Assembly (NCBI GenBank): GCA_963771985.1
Contig: CAVYVO010000002.1
Coordinates: 248,001 to 312,000 of the forward strand
Reading direction: 5' to 3'
Source of the DNA: Trebonia sp963771985
GTDB taxonomy: Bacteria; Actinomycetota; Actinomycetes; Streptosporangiales; Streptosporangiaceae
DNA: 64,000 bases
Made by a program: the position numbers and the translations under genes. How positions within the stretch are numbered: position 1 is the first letter of the stretch; every line of letters begins with the position of its first letter. This document shows positions 16,601 through 25,244 of the stretch, piece by piece. Under the pieces are notes generated by a model. The model saw nothing but the letters and a program-made list of their open reading frames with translations. It ran no database searches and was not told the origin of the DNA.

Positions 16601-17802
16601 GAAGGCCACGTACGGCGGGCCAGCCGCACGACCATCGCCAGCTTGTCCCGCTGCCCCTGCGGGGTCACGGGGTTGGCGACCGGTACGGAGGCGAAGCCGC
16701 ACTGGGTGCTCAGCGCCAGCTCGGACAGCGGCTTGTACGTGGCGGCCTCGGCGATCCGCGCGGATACGGCGTACTCGTCGTCCAGTTCGTCCGACTTGGT
16801 GGTGAGCAGGCCGAGGACGACGACCGTGCCGTCGCGCACGTCGGTCAGCGGCTCGAACGTGCCGGCCCGGTCCGAGTCGTATTCCAGCAGCAGCCTGCCG
16901 AAGTCCAGCTTCGGGAACAGCGTCTTGGAGATCGCGCCGTAGCCGCCCGCCGAATGCCACGCGCCGCCGGGCCCGTTGCCGCGGCAGACGTGCATCGCGG
17001 TGATCACCCCGGACAGCCCCCGGAAGAGTGAGCTGTCGAGCTCGGCGTCGAACGCCAGCTCCGCGTCGGGGTCGCGCCCGTCGGCCGCCATCGCGGCACG
17101 GGTGTCCGGGTCGCAGAGCGACCCGTAGTTCGGCGCGTCGAGCTGGATGTAGTCGCAGCCGAGGGACACCAGCTTGTCCACGACCTCGCGCAGGAAGTCG
17201 CGGATCTCGAGCAGGTACTCCTCGCAGGAGTCATAGGCCTTGCGGGACAGCTCCGCCGACCAGTACCTGCGGTGGTAGCTCGGCGCGGGCATCGTGTACT
17301 TGGTCCTGGCGCGCGCGTAGCGGGCGAGGAACGCGTACTCGGCGGTCATGTCGCCAACGCGCGGCGCGGTCGCGACCCGCCGGACGACCGCGGGGTACCC
17401 CGCGGCGCCGCCGGTGTTCGGGGCGCCGCTCGGGCCGTCGGTGGCGCCGCGCCAGTTCAGCGCGGCGCGGCCTACCGTCGGGACGAAACAGTCGAGGAAC
17501 TTCGTGGTCTGCGCCCACGCGACCCGTCGCACCTCGCCGTCGGTGATGACGTCCAGGCCGACCTCCTCCTGCAGCCTGATCGCGTCGCGCGCGGCGTCGT
17601 CGAGCAACGCGGTGTCGGCGGGAGCGGACCTGCGGGCGGCGCGGACCACCGCCTCGTCGCGCAGGAGACTGCCCACTGTTTCTGCCCGGGGGGGCGACCC
17701 CCCACTCCGATCCCCCGGGGGGACGACCCCCCCAGACCCCCCCGAGGCCCCCGGCTGCCTTCGGCGACTTTGTGCCGGTGGTTGCACCCCTGGTTCATTC
17801 AT
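16597..17802 (-). CDS. MetE-like (cobalamin-independent methionine synthase C-terminal family) protein
   Basis: A 401-aa protein. After about 40 Gly/Pro-rich residues the family start is recognised as RAETVGSLLRDEAV. Further landmarks are EEVGLDVITDGEVRR, LGCDYIQLDAPNYG, ITAMHVCRGNG and VVVLGLLTTKSDELDDE, which follow the zinc-containing UROD/MetE-like barrel (His and Cys in HVCRGN as possible zinc ligands). Single-domain proteins of this type are not methionine synthases; they are often found beside aromatic-degradation genes. Here it lies 14 bases after the amidohydrolase and overlaps the RraA-like gene. A methyl-transfer or demethylation step is a possible role, but this is inference. The N-terminal extension comes from repeat copy D. 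Confidence 0.75.
   Translation of the reverse strand: MNEPGVQPPAQSRRRQPGASGGSGGVVPPGDRSGGSPPRAETVGSLLRDEAVVRAARRSAPADTALLDDAARDAIRLQEEVGLDVITDGEVRRVAWAQTTKFLDCFVPTVGRAALNWRGATDGPSGAPNTGGAAGYPAVVRRVATAPRVGDMTAEYAFLARYARARTKYTMPAPSYHRRYWSAELSRKAYDSCEEYLLEIRDFLREVVDKLVSLGCDYIQLDAPNYGSLCDPDTRAAMAADGRDPDAELAFDAELDSSLFRGLSGVITAMHVCRGNGPGGAWHSAGGYGAISKTLFPKLDFGRLLLEYDSDRAGTFEPLTDVRDGTVVVLGLLTTKSDELDDEYAVSARIAEAATYKPLSELALSTQCGFASVPVANPVTPQGQRDKLAMVVRLARRTWPS
17688..17743 (-). repeat. G-run palindrome element, copy D (metE-like N-terminus), double
   Basis: On the minus strand: seven Gs, TCT, seven Gs, TCGT, six Cs, GGGGGA, then a second palindrome of six Gs, TCG, seven Cs. The first part is the same as copy B. 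In frame it gives ASGGSGGVVPPGD followed by RSGGSPPR before the conserved MetE-like domain. Confidence 0.8.
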
Positions 17803-17816
17803 CCGGCCTCCCCGGT

Positions 17817-18833
17817 TCAGCGCACTTTCGCCAGCGCGGGGACTACCCGGGCCGGGTTCTCGTTGAAGATCTTGATTTTCTCCCCCTCGGTGAGGAAATC
17901 GAAAGACCCGATCACGGGAACCAGGTCGTCGCTCGTCCGGCCGGTCTCCGGGCGCACCGCGCGGCCCGACCCCGGCGCCTCGGTGCCGAACAGCATCCGC
18001 GGCACCCTGCGCTGCTTGATCGCGGCCTCGAGGAAGTTCAGGTCATAGCCGCAGGTGTCGTAGAAGAGGTTCTCGCTCAGGTCCTTCTGCGCGATGTGGT
18101 GGTCGGTCGGGATGAACCGGTCGAGCGCGCCGCCGCAGTGGCAGATGATCACCTTCAGCTCGGGGAAGCGGTCGAAGACGTCGCCGTGGGACAGGAACTG
18201 CCCGGCGAGGTACTGCTCGGTCAGGAAGCCGAGCTGGTAGTTATGCGGTACCACCCGGTACCGCGGGTCGAGTGAGTTCGTGCCGTGCACGATCAGAGGT
18301 ATGCCCAATTCCTGGGCCCGCGCGTACAACGGGTACCAGTACGGTTCGTGCATGCCGGGGGTCGTCCGGCGGCCCGCCGGGTCCGGCGACACGTACGCGG
18401 CGACGAAGCCGAGCTCGTTGACGCACCGGTTGAGCTCGGGCAGGCAGCCCGACAGGTCGGGCGCGTCGGATTCCTGCGGCAGCATGGCGGCGCCGAGGAA
18501 CCGGTCGGGGAACATCGCGCACTGCTGGGCGATCATGTCGTTGACGTACCGCGTCCAGGCCGGCAGCAGGTGCGGCTCCATCCAGCCCAGCATGAGGAAC
18601 GGTCGCGGCCCGATGATCTGCACGTCGATGTTCCGCTCGTCCATGTAACGCGCGTGGCCGGCGGCGGCGGCGCGGAACTCTTCCGCGGTGACCCCGGCCG
18701 GGCCGGCCCGGTCCTGGCCGACCGGGCTCGCCATGGGCGTGTTGGACCCCATCATGAGCACCAGGAAGGAGTTGGCGGCGAACGGCACCGACACGTGGCC
18801 GTGGACGTCGAGGACGCGGACGTTGTGATACAC
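17817..18833 (-). CDS. Amidohydrolase-2 family protein (ACMSD/LigJ-like)
   Basis: A 338-aa metal-dependent hydrolase or decarboxylase fold. DVHGHVSVP near the N-terminus gives the first two metal histidines, PLIVHGTNS the third, KVIICHCGGALDRF a further histidine and MLFGTEAPGSG the late acidic position. In the 4,5-cleavage pathway of protocatechuate and gallate, the oxalomesaconate hydratase LigJ belongs to this superfamily. A GTG start is used, with AAAGGGAT upstream. The gene follows the LigB-type dioxygenase by 60 bases, so a hydratase or decarboxylase acting on the ring-cleavage product is the best reading. Confidence 0.82.
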   Translation of the reverse strand: MYHNVRVLDVHGHVSVPFAANSFLVLMMGSNTPMASPVGQDRAGPAGVTAEEFRAAAAGHARYMDERNIDVQIIGPRPFLMLGWMEPHLLPAWTRYVNDMIAQQCAMFPDRFLGAAMLPQESDAPDLSGCLPELNRCVNELGFVAAYVSPDPAGRRTTPGMHEPYWYPLYARAQELGIPLIVHGTNSLDPRYRVVPHNYQLGFLTEQYLAGQFLSHGDVFDRFPELKVIICHCGGALDRFIPTDHHIAQKDLSENLFYDTCGYDLNFLEAAIKQRRVPRMLFGTEAPGSGRAVRPETGRTSDDLVPVIGSFDFLTEGEKIKIFNENPARVVPALAKVR

Positions 18834-18893
18834 GCTGATCCCTTTCAGTTGATCTCGCTCGGGACTGTTCCCTCGTTTGCGCTCACCGGTGAG

Positions 18894-19895
18894 TCACTCC
18901 CATCGCGTCCATCGCGCGAAAGCCATTCCGGCGCCCGTTCCCGCCGGGGTCCGGTAGCCGGGCACGTAATCGAGGACCGCCGGCGCGAGGTTTTCCAGGG
19001 CCCCCGCGGCGGCTATCCAGTTGAGGGTCTCCGAGGTTCCCGAGCGGAGCTGATCGCGGGACAGGGAACCGAGAGACCCGGCGTCGCGGGCGGTGATGGC
19101 CGACAGCACCCGGCGGTCGAGTTCCTCGTCCACGACGAAGTGGCTGAGCCCGCCGGAGGCGATGACCGCCACCCGCTCGTCCGCCGGCCATGACTCCACG
19201 GCGCGGCGCAGCGCGCGGCCGAGCTGGTGGCACCGGGTGGCGGACGGCACGTTCGGCGGGTAATAGGTGTTCAGGAAAACCGGGACGATCGGCGTATCCT
19301 TCGCCAGGCCGAGCCGGTACCTCGGGAAGGTGAACGCGTGCCCCAGGCTGCGCCCGGCCGGCTGCCGCTCGAACACGGTGAGGTCGAAGTCGTCGCCGGT
19401 CAGGCGGGCGGCGATGTGCGCGCTGAGCGCGCTGTGCACCTGGTGGCCCTCCTCCTGGTCGGCGTGCGCCGCCCAGGAGGCGGCGCGGATCCCTTTCGGC
19501 ATGCGCTCGGCGGCCTCGGCGTCGGGCGGCATGTCCACGAGTTCCGCGCCGGTGTAGAGGGCGAGCGCGGGGATGCCGTCGTCACGGAACAGTTCCCGCT
19601 GGTCGTCTCCGATCACGACCGCCACGTCCGGCCGCGCTTTCGCCAGGGAGCCGGACAGCGACTCGATCGCCTCCTGGCAGCGCCGGTACTTGCGGTCCCA
19701 GACCTCCGGGGCCAGTTCCTTCTCGATCGCGGTGTCGGCCTGCGCGAGGAGTTCGTCGTAGGTGTGGAACCGCGCGTCCTTGCCGAGCAGCAGCGGATTG
19801 CGCCGGTCCCGTTCGGCGTGGTCGGTCCACATGTCCACCCCGGAACTCAGCTGGGGCGTGTGCGATGAGGCAATACCGATCACGATATCTGCCAT
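18894..19895 (-). CDS. LigB-type (class III) extradiol ring-cleavage dioxygenase
   Basis: A 333-aa protein of the catalytic subunit family of protocatechuate 4,5-dioxygenase. SSHTPQL near the N-terminus supplies one iron-ligand His, VVIGDDQRE a conserved acidic stretch and ASGGLSHFVVDEELD the late His/Glu region; PRYRLGLAKDTPIVPVFLNTYYPP is typical of the family. Such enzymes open catechol-type rings next to the hydroxyl pair using Fe(II) and O2. No LigA-type small subunit is seen, although the C-terminal 60 residues (LGSLSRDQLRSGTSETLNW) resemble a fused LigA-like helix bundle, as in gallate dioxygenase. The ATG at 19895 is chosen because GAGG lies 8 bases before it. First gene of a four-gene operon. 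Confidence 0.82.
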   Translation of the reverse strand: MADIVIGIASSHTPQLSSGVDMWTDHAERDRRNPLLLGKDARFHTYDELLAQADTAIEKELAPEVWDRKYRRCQEAIESLSGSLAKARPDVAVVIGDDQRELFRDDGIPALALYTGAELVDMPPDAEAAERMPKGIRAASWAAHADQEEGHQVHSALSAHIAARLTGDDFDLTVFERQPAGRSLGHAFTFPRYRLGLAKDTPIVPVFLNTYYPPNVPSATRCHQLGRALRRAVESWPADERVAVIASGGLSHFVVDEELDRRVLSAITARDAGSLGSLSRDQLRSGTSETLNWIAAAGALENLAPAVLDYVPGYRTPAGTGAGMAFARWTRWE

Positions 19896-20253
19896 TCCTG
19901 ACACCTCTTCGTGGCTAAAGGCAATAGCAAATAAGCGCGCGCGGCCCGGGCGGTCACGGGGACTAGGGGGCGTCTCCAGCGAGGCCGGGAGGCGTACTTC
20001 AACAGCGGTCGGCAGGCCTGTAAACCCTGGTAGCGTTCACGCTAGAAACCGTTCCATAGCCTGTCAACATGTGTTTCGTCATGAATAATTTACTGTGGCG
20101 AACTAACAAAGCCTCACGTGCGCTATTGTGCTGGCCGGGCGAGTTCACTGGCGGTTGCCTGCCTGCCTGCCCGGTCGGCCGGCCCCGGACCCCGCGCCCC
20201 CGCCCCCGCCCCCGGCCCCCGCGCCGCCAGCAGGCCGCCGTGTCCGTGGTGAT

Positions 20254-20404
20254 CACGGGCCCCTGCGGCCTGTCCGGCCGCATGAGTCACAACGGTGGAC
20301 CTTCCCAGACCCGGCGGCAGGCCGCTAACCCGCACGATAACGAAAACATTTTTTACGACGTAACTAATTCATCCTATACGCACGAAAAAGCTTCGTGATC
20401 ATGG
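20254..20404 (+). repeat. Dispersed GC-block/AT-block element, copy 1
   Basis: Begins with CCCTGCGGCCTGTCCGGCCG and CATGAGTCAC (20261-20290), then about 50 unrelated bases, then a 66-base AT-rich block (20339-20404) that aligns without gaps to 57500-57565 at about 49 of 66 positions. The block ends with a hairpin, CACGAA-N5-TTCGTG, and GATCATGG. Read on the minus strand the block opens with ATG and encodes MITKLFRAYRMN then a stop. Confidence 0.7.
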
Positions 20405-20518
20405 AACGGGCCGCGCGGGCAGCTCCCATGGGCAACTCATGTACCACCATGCGCAGCCACGGGCCGGTGCGCGCCCCGGCGGCACCCCCGGGCCTGCCAG
20501 CTAGGTACCCGACAAGCC

Positions 20519-20574
20519 CTAGAACAGGCCGGTTGCGGAATCGACCACACTAGAACAGGCCGGTTGCGCAATCG
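20519..20574. repeat. Two-unit direct repeat with a 31-base period
   Basis: CTAGAACAGGCCGGTTGCG followed by GAATCG or CAATCG occurs twice, at 20519 and 20550. The second unit ends in TTGCGCAATCGG, related to the perfect palindrome CGATTGCGCAATCG at 47605-47618. It lies 56 bases beyond the end of the minus-strand methyltransferase gene. Confidence 0.7.
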
Positions 20575-20629
20575 GCATGTCCGGCCCCGCGCCTCCCGCG
20601 TCTAACGCGGCTCACGCGGCTCACGCGGC

Positions 20630-21760
20630 TCACGCGCACACCAGGCACCCGGCGTGCGTGGTGACCCGGAAGATGCCGCCGGGTCCGTTCGGAAGCATGG
20701 CCAGGACCCCGTCGACGAATTGCTCCGGGTCCGCGTGTGCCTGCGCCCGCGACATGCTCCGCACGTAGTCCGCGACCGGTTCCTGGCCGGGGATGCGCAG
20801 CTCGGCGGGGAAGTCATGCCTGGTCACGGACGTGAAGACGGTGCGGAGCAGCGCCTCGCCGTCCTCGAGCCTGATCCGCCCGAACAGGGACGCCGCGTCC
20901 GCGCCGCGTGCCGACGCGATGATCTCGCGGAGCTCCCGCATGTGGTCGGCGCCGTTCAGGCCGACGACCACCCGGCCGCCAGGCCGGGTGACGCGGCGCA
21001 GCTCGCGGACCGCCCGCACCGGGTCCGGCACGTGGTAGAGCATGTGCATGGCGAGCGTCAGATCCGCCGCGCCGTCCCGCAGCGGCAGCGCGCTGGCGTC
21101 GCCGGCGAGCAGCGCGACGGTACGCGCCCGCCCGCGGGCCGCCGATAGCATGCCGAACGACAAGTCCGCGCCGATCACCCGTCGGCCGAACCCTCGCCGG
21201 GCGAGTTCGGCCAGGTAGGCGCCATTACCGCAGCCGACGTCCGCCACCGTCTCACCGGCGGTCGGCGCCGCCAGATCGAGCACCCGCGCGGGCAAGTCGA
21301 TCCCCGGGTGCTGGTAGGCGTAGATCGACTGGCGGGCCGCCAGGTTGGCGTCGGTCCGGTACTGCATGTCCCGCAGGAAAGCCCGGTCCGCCCACAGGTC
21401 GGCCGGCCCGCCCGGATAAACCGGGTCAGCCACCGGGCCGGCGGAGCCGCCCGCGATCTCATACGACCACAGCTCGCTATGGATGCCTACCGGCGCCGGC
21501 GCCTCGCCTCCTGCCCGTTCGGCGGCCGACCGGTGCCCGTGCCCGAACGCGGGGGAGTTCAGCCACGCCTTGAACGACTCCTCGTCCCGCCACCGGGTCA
21601 CCACGAGCCAGGTGGTCCGCTCGTCGGTGGGCTTGAGCAGCTCGAACCCCTCGAACCCGTCCTGGTTGTCGACCGCGCCCGCGCGGGCGGCGAACCGGCG
21701 CGCCAGTTCGTCCCCGCTGCCGGCCGGCACGGTGATGGCGTTGATCTTCACGACAGTCAT
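20630..21760 (-). CDS. Fusion of a MhuD-like heme oxygenase domain and a SAM methyltransferase
   Basis: A 376-aa protein. Residues 1-105 (MTVVKINAITVPAGSGDELA, NQDGFEGFELLKP, WLVVTRWRDEESFKAWLNSP, then HGHR) follow Mycobacterium MhuD closely, including the heme-pocket Asn near residue 7, the Trp of the ruffling pocket and a late His. After a linker, residues about 160-376 are a class I methyltransferase: TVADVGCGNGAYLAELA (motif I), VIGADLSFGML, DLTLAMHMLYHVPDPVRAVRE and VTRPGGRVVVGL. The ending HAGCLVCA has a CxxC. The ATG at 21760 matches the MhuD start. No frame break is seen between the domains, so this is a true fusion or a precise stop loss. Confidence 0.8.
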   Translation of the reverse strand: MTVVKINAITVPAGSGDELARRFAARAGAVDNQDGFEGFELLKPTDERTTWLVVTRWRDEESFKAWLNSPAFGHGHRSAAERAGGEAPAPVGIHSELWSYEIAGGSAGPVADPVYPGGPADLWADRAFLRDMQYRTDANLAARQSIYAYQHPGIDLPARVLDLAAPTAGETVADVGCGNGAYLAELARRGFGRRVIGADLSFGMLSAARGRARTVALLAGDASALPLRDGAADLTLAMHMLYHVPDPVRAVRELRRVTRPGGRVVVGLNGADHMRELREIIASARGADAASLFGRIRLEDGEALLRTVFTSVTRHDFPAELRIPGQEPVADYVRSMSRAQAHADPEQFVDGVLAMLPNGPGGIFRVTTHAGCLVCA

Positions 21761-21862
21761 GTGTCCGATCATGCCAGGCGGCTCGCTCCCCGCGGTCACC
21801 TCACCGCCGCTACGGCGGAGTCGGCAGGGCGGGAGCCCGCTCCACGCCCGGGCGGGAGATGG

Positions 21863-23515
21863 TCAGGAGTGGCCGATGTCGCCGGGCTTGAGCATCGGCG
21901 GTGAGCCGAGGTCGGCGAGCAGGTTTTTGTGCCAGACCATGATCGTGAACGCCTCGAAGCGGTACGTGCGCGCGGGCGGCCCGGCGAGCGCGAGGATCTC
22001 GCGGCGCGGGATGAGGTCCGCCCACCCGTCGGCGGTGCCGGTGACCACGAAGTTCGCGTAATGGATCCGCGGGTTGTACCAGGAGATCGTCGACTGGTAC
22101 ACCCGCAGCACGCCGCCGGACGGCAGCCAAGCCACCGACAGCAGCCGCACACTGCCGCCGCTGTCCAGCGTGGTGACGTTGTCCTCGGTGTAGGTGCCGA
22201 GTCCCGTGCTCAGATGATGCGCCGAGAGCCAGCCGGCCAGCGCCTGCTCGGGGTTGCTCGCCTGCGGCTGCGCCACCCCGTACCCGAGCGCGGCCAGATA
22301 GCAGCAGCCGGCAAGAGCGAGCAAAGGCACGAGCCGGGCCCGCAGCAGCGGGGCGGCCAGCAGCCGGCCCGCGAGCACCGCGCCGAACGGCAGCACCGCC
22401 GCGATCTCACGCGTGTCGAATAGGTCACCGGGTATGATACTCGGTATATAGCTGCCCAGGCTGACGACGACCCCGGCGGCGAGCACCGCGGTAAGCAGGC
22501 CGTCGGCCGCGAAGAAGCCCCGGACCGCCAGGACGAACCCGGCAAGAGCGAGGGCCAGCCCGATCATGTGCAGCCACGCGAACGCCGTCTGCGCGCCCGG
22601 CGGCGATCCCACCACGTCGGCGCCGAACAAGTTCAGCACTCCCTGGACGGTCAGCCACAGGTGCGCGGGCAGTTGCGACCGCGGGGCGAGGCCGCTCTCC
22701 ACCGGCATCAGCGCGAACCCGCCGAGGCGGCTGACCAGCCGAACCGCCAGCTCGCCGGCCGCGGCTCCAAGAGCGGCCGCCGCGACCAGGGAGAGCTCGA
22801 ACCACTGGCCGGCGATCCGCTCCCGGCGCGGCGCGGCCGCCCGCCGCGTCACCGCCCACAGCGCGCGCAGGCCCCCGGCCGCGGCGAGCGGCAGCGCGGC
22901 GTCGATGATGGCCACCTCGTCGGCGGCGATGACCAGGGCGAGCAGCACCCCGATGGCCACCGGGGTATACCAGCGGCGCGGTGCCCGGTCGAGCACGAGG
23001 AAGATCACCAGGATCGGCACCTGGGTGCCAACGTGGTCCGGCTGGGACAGCAGCACGTGGATGCCGTTGCCGAGCTGCGGCGCGATCATGATCCCCGCGG
23101 CGATCAGCGCGCGGGTCCACCCTTCCCGGCCGGCCGCCCGGCCCTTGGCCAGCAGGCCGGCCAGGACGACCAGGAGCGTGTACGTGATCGCCGACGCGAC
23201 GTGCACCACGCTGGGGTTGAGTCCGCGCGCCAGCTCGACAAGGACGTATTCCGGCAGCTCGGTGGTGTAGAACGACACGTCGGTGAGCATCCAGCCGCGC
23301 AGCAGCCAGTTGCCGTGCAGCATGTCCCAGGCTTCGAGGGAGTTCGACGCCCCGTCCGAGCCGACCGGGAACGTCCCGGACAGCCGGACGTAACACAGGA
23401 AGAGGATGACGCCGGCCGCGACGATCCCGGCTGGCCACATCCAGCGGGGCCGGCGGCGTGGTGACGCGGCCGGACGCGCACGCGCTCCGCGACGGGAGGT
23501 GATCGGTTCGGCCAC
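21863..23515 (-). CDS. Polytopic membrane protein, GT-C-like, paralogue of the divergent gene
   Basis: About 550 aa with a basic N-terminus and roughly 11 hydrophobic segments. The first outer loop contains SDGASNSLEAWDMLHGNWLL, matched almost word for word by the gene at 23595 (SDGASQALQAWDMLHGNPLL), then DVSFYTTELP. Acidic residues in the first loop after TM1 are the usual feature of GT-C glycosyltransferases, which use polyprenyl-phosphate sugars at the outer face; this assignment is tentative. The soluble tail ends with FTIMVWHKNLLADL. The start is uncertain (TTG at 23521 or GTG at 23515). The two paralogues are arranged head to head 79 bases apart. Confidence 0.72.
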   Translation of the reverse strand: MAEPITSRRGARARPAASPRRRPRWMWPAGIVAAGVILFLCYVRLSGTFPVGSDGASNSLEAWDMLHGNWLLRGWMLTDVSFYTTELPEYVLVELARGLNPSVVHVASAITYTLLVVLAGLLAKGRAAGREGWTRALIAAGIMIAPQLGNGIHVLLSQPDHVGTQVPILVIFLVLDRAPRRWYTPVAIGVLLALVIAADEVAIIDAALPLAAAGGLRALWAVTRRAAAPRRERIAGQWFELSLVAAAALGAAAGELAVRLVSRLGGFALMPVESGLAPRSQLPAHLWLTVQGVLNLFGADVVGSPPGAQTAFAWLHMIGLALALAGFVLAVRGFFAADGLLTAVLAAGVVVSLGSYIPSIIPGDLFDTREIAAVLPFGAVLAGRLLAAPLLRARLVPLLALAGCCYLAALGYGVAQPQASNPEQALAGWLSAHHLSTGLGTYTEDNVTTLDSGGSVRLLSVAWLPSGGVLRVYQSTISWYNPRIHYANFVVTGTADGWADLIPRREILALAGPPARTYRFEAFTIMVWHKNLLADLGSPPMLKPGDIGHS

Positions 23516-23594
23516 CCCCAAAAGCTAGCCCATAGCTGGTAATCTCGCCGGGCGATGTTCGGCTGCCCGACCACGACCGCCAGGGCGGAAAATC

Positions 23595-25244
23595 ATGATG
23601 GTGTCAGGTCTGCAATCAGCGGACGCTCCTTCGCGTGCCGGACCCTCGTCCGGGTGGCGAGAGCGCCTGCTGACGCCAGCGGTGTTCTTGGCGGCGGGCC
23701 TCGCGTTGTTCGCCGCCTACTTGCGGCAGTCGCAGACGCTGCCGGTCGAGTCAGACGGGGCCTCGCAGGCGCTTCAGGCGTGGGACATGCTGCACGGCAA
23801 TCCGCTACTGCGAGGCTGGCTGCTCACCGACGTCTCGTTCTATACGACAGAACTGCCGCAGTACATGCTCGTCGAACTGCTGCACGGGCTGAACAGCGAC
23901 GTCGTTTACATCTCAGCGGCCATGACATACACCCTCGTGGTGCTACTCGCCGCACTGCTGGCGAAGGGCACGGCGGCGGGACATGAGGGCATGCTCCGGG
24001 CGCTGATGGCGGCTGGAATCATGCTGGCGCCTTCGCTTGGGCTGGCGACCTATGCGCTGATCGCCAATCCCGATCACACGGGCACGCAGGTTCCGCTGCT
24101 GCTCATCTGGCTGGTGCTGGACCGCGCTCGGCCGGGCTGGCGGCCCGTTGTGGCGGTCGCGGTGCTGCTCGCCTGGGCGCAGATCGCCGATGCTCTGGTG
24201 TTTTACGAGGGTGCGCTGCCGCTTGCCGTGGCGTGCGTCATGCGCATCTACCGCAGGCGCGGCCCGCTACGAGAGCACTGGTACGAACTGTCCCTGATCG
24301 CGGGGGCGGTCGCCGCGACTGGCGTTGCGACGCTGGCCCTGAAGCTGATCCACGTGGCCGGCGGGTTCAGCGTCAGGGCCCCGGGCGGGACGTTCGCCTA
24401 TGTCGATACCCTGTACTCGAACGTGTGGGTTACCGCGGAAAGCGTGCTGCAGCTGTACGGCGCCGATTTCTCCGGCCATGTCATCGGGATCGGTGCCGCA
24501 GTACCGCTGGTTCACCTAGTTGGAGTCCTCTTCGCCGCGTGGGCCTGGGCGCACGCCATCCGGCACTTCTTCGCCAGCGAACTTATGGTGCAGGTGCTCG
24601 CGGTGGCCGCGACGGTGTTGCTGATCGCTTACATGGTTCGCGGGAACCCCATCCTCACCGGCAGCCCGCACGAGATCGCCGGAGTACTTCCCATCGGGGC
24701 CGTGCTGGCCGGACGGCTCCTGCCCGCGAGGCTGAGCAGCGCGGGCCTCGTCCCGACGTTGGCGCTGGTGCTCGCCTGCTACGCCGGGTTCCTCGCCTAC
24801 AACGCCGCCCAGCCCGCAGCGTACAGTAACCGTGCCCAGATCGCGTCCTGGCTGGAAGCCAACCACCTGACGCACGGGCTCTCCGATTACTGGACCGCCA
24901 ACTCCGTCACGCTGTACAGCGGCAACCGCGTCCAGGTCAGGCCGCCCGATCGCCCTGGTGCGGACAGTTCCTGGTATAACCCCGTCCACGACGCCCGCTT
25001 CTATCTCTTCCCGACGGCATGCCCTTCCCTTCAGGCCGCGGCACTCCGCTCGTGGCAGGACAGGGTGGAGGCAGCCTACGGCAAGCCGGCGGCAACGTAC
25101 TCAGCGGCCGGATATCTCGTCATGGTGTGGCACAAGAATCTTCTCGCGGGTCAGCTGCCTCCCATCCCGCCGCCGACGGCCACGTGCGCCGAGGGATCGA
25201 CGACCTACCTGAACTCCGCAGGCCGTCCGGGCTTCGGAGCTTAG
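23595..25244 (+). CDS. Polytopic membrane protein, GT-C-like, paralogue of the divergent gene
   Basis: A 549-aa membrane protein of the same family as the gene at 21863, sharing LTDVSFYTTELPQYMLVEL in the first loop, MVWHKNLLAG near the end, and the TM layout. GGCGGA lies before the ATG. Codon use is less GC-extreme than in its neighbours (more A/T at third positions), which may mean more recent arrival or weaker expression. Its TAG stop overlaps the convergent egtD stop. The role is unknown; transfer of a lipid-linked sugar at the outer face is one possibility. Confidence 0.75.
   Translation: MMVSGLQSADAPSRAGPSSGWRERLLTPAVFLAAGLALFAAYLRQSQTLPVESDGASQALQAWDMLHGNPLLRGWLLTDVSFYTTELPQYMLVELLHGLNSDVVYISAAMTYTLVVLLAALLAKGTAAGHEGMLRALMAAGIMLAPSLGLATYALIANPDHTGTQVPLLLIWLVLDRARPGWRPVVAVAVLLAWAQIADALVFYEGALPLAVACVMRIYRRRGPLREHWYELSLIAGAVAATGVATLALKLIHVAGGFSVRAPGGTFAYVDTLYSNVWVTAESVLQLYGADFSGHVIGIGAAVPLVHLVGVLFAAWAWAHAIRHFFASELMVQVLAVAATVLLIAYMVRGNPILTGSPHEIAGVLPIGAVLAGRLLPARLSSAGLVPTLALVLACYAGFLAYNAAQPAAYSNRAQIASWLEANHLTHGLSDYWTANSVTLYSGNRVQVRPPDRPGADSSWYNPVHDARFYLFPTACPSLQAAALRSWQDRVEAAYGKPAATYSAAGYLVMVWHKNLLAGQLPPIPPPTATCAEGSTTYLNSAGRPGFGA

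Larger units (their letters stand above)
19896..20629. other. Gene-poor region upstream of the catabolic operon
   Basis: About 730 bases with no convincing gene. It holds the promoter area of the LigB-type gene (AT-rich patches around 19915-20110), a C-rich low-complexity run at about 20191-20222, one copy of the GC/AT dispersed element (20254-20404), a two-unit direct repeat (20519-20574) and a 9-base tandem repeat (CACGCGGCT) at about 20605-20634. AT content is unusually high for this genome at 20331-20400. Confidence 0.7.
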
